Notes under the pieces: model-generated | The model's input: the letters and a program-made list of their open reading frames with translations, nothing else | The model's database searches: none | Told to the model about the DNA's origin: nothing | Source of the DNA: Rhodospirillaceae bacterium | GTDB lineage: Bacteria; Pseudomonadota; Alphaproteobacteria; Rhodospirillales; 2-02-FULL-58-16 | Assembly: GCA_030623425.1 (NCBI GenBank) | Contig: JAUXMA010000095.1 | Coordinates: 1-6,449 of the forward strand | Direction: 5' to 3' | DNA: 6,449 nucleotides | Part shown: positions 6,335-6,449 of the stretch, piece by piece | How the letters are laid out: the number at the start of each line of letters is the position of its first letter | Numbering within the stretch: the first letter of the stretch is position 1 | Program-made: the position numbers and the translations under genes

Positions 6335-6449
6335 ATGTTAATAGCCTTTTTTAAAGCCTTCCATCAGGTTTGGGACCCGGCCTCGCGACGAGCCGTTGGG
6401 ATCGGCCTGATCACGGCGCTCGCCGTTCTCGCCTGTCTTTGGGTGGCTG
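6335..6449 (+). CDS. Start of a membrane protein, probably EI24/CysZ-like (partial)
   Basis: A reading frame opens at ATG 6335 and runs off the right edge after 38 codons. The N-terminus MLIAFFKAFHQVWDPASRR is an amphipathic stretch with a DP pair and two arginines, followed from about residue 20 by a hydrophobic segment rich in A, L and V that should be a membrane helix. This layout (short N-terminal helix, DPxxRR, then a first transmembrane segment) matches EI24-domain proteins as I remember them from alphaproteobacteria, the family related to the sulfate transporter CysZ. No alternative in-frame start codon lies within the preceding 80 bases, and there is no Shine-Dalgarno; the upstream bases are AT-rich. 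With only 38 residues visible the family call is tentative; that it is a membrane protein is more secure. Confidence 0.6.
   Translation, partial: MLIAFFKAFHQVWDPASRRAVGIGLITALAVLACLWVA

Overview
The window is a GC-rich stretch of bacterial chromosome and most likely comes from an alphaproteobacterium, probably near Rhodospirillales. This rests on codon usage, on the alphaproteobacterial style of the RibF and IleS N-termini, and on a DUF3035 lipoprotein directly after lspA, a pairing I know only from that class. The exact taxon cannot be read from the sequence.

Layout from left to right: (1) 930-1, minus strand, an exported M23 zinc metallopeptidase whose C-terminus lies outside the window. 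(2) 931-1074, a divergent intergenic region that must hold the promoters of both flanking genes. (3) 1075-6061, plus strand, a compact block ribF - ileS - lspA - DUF3035 lipoprotein with gaps of 36, 28 and 3 bases. (4) 6062-6334, a non-coding gap with two inverted repeats and no convincing terminator. (5) 6335 to the right edge, the start of a membrane protein that looks like an EI24/CysZ-type protein.

The block joins flavin cofactor synthesis (RibF), isoleucyl-tRNA charging (IleS) and lipoprotein signal peptide cleavage (LspA). The ribF-ileS-lspA order is widely conserved in Proteobacteria. The last gene encodes a lipoprotein with its own lipobox, so it is a predicted substrate of the LspA encoded just upstream. 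The divergent M23 enzyme is a periplasmic cell-wall protein, so much of the neighbourhood serves the envelope.

This is mainly a housekeeping region. I found no mobile element, CRISPR array, RNA gene, toxin-antitoxin pair or defence system. The most unusual sequence-level pattern is at the gene junctions: each of the three internal stop codons (ribF, ileS, lspA) is a TGA overlapping an ATG (ATGA), and each of these ATGs opens a tiny reading frame (18, 11 and 4 codons) that runs up to or across the next gene's start. The final gene ends in TAA without this overlap. This could be a translational relay between cistrons that lack clear Shine-Dalgarno sequences, but chance is not excluded.
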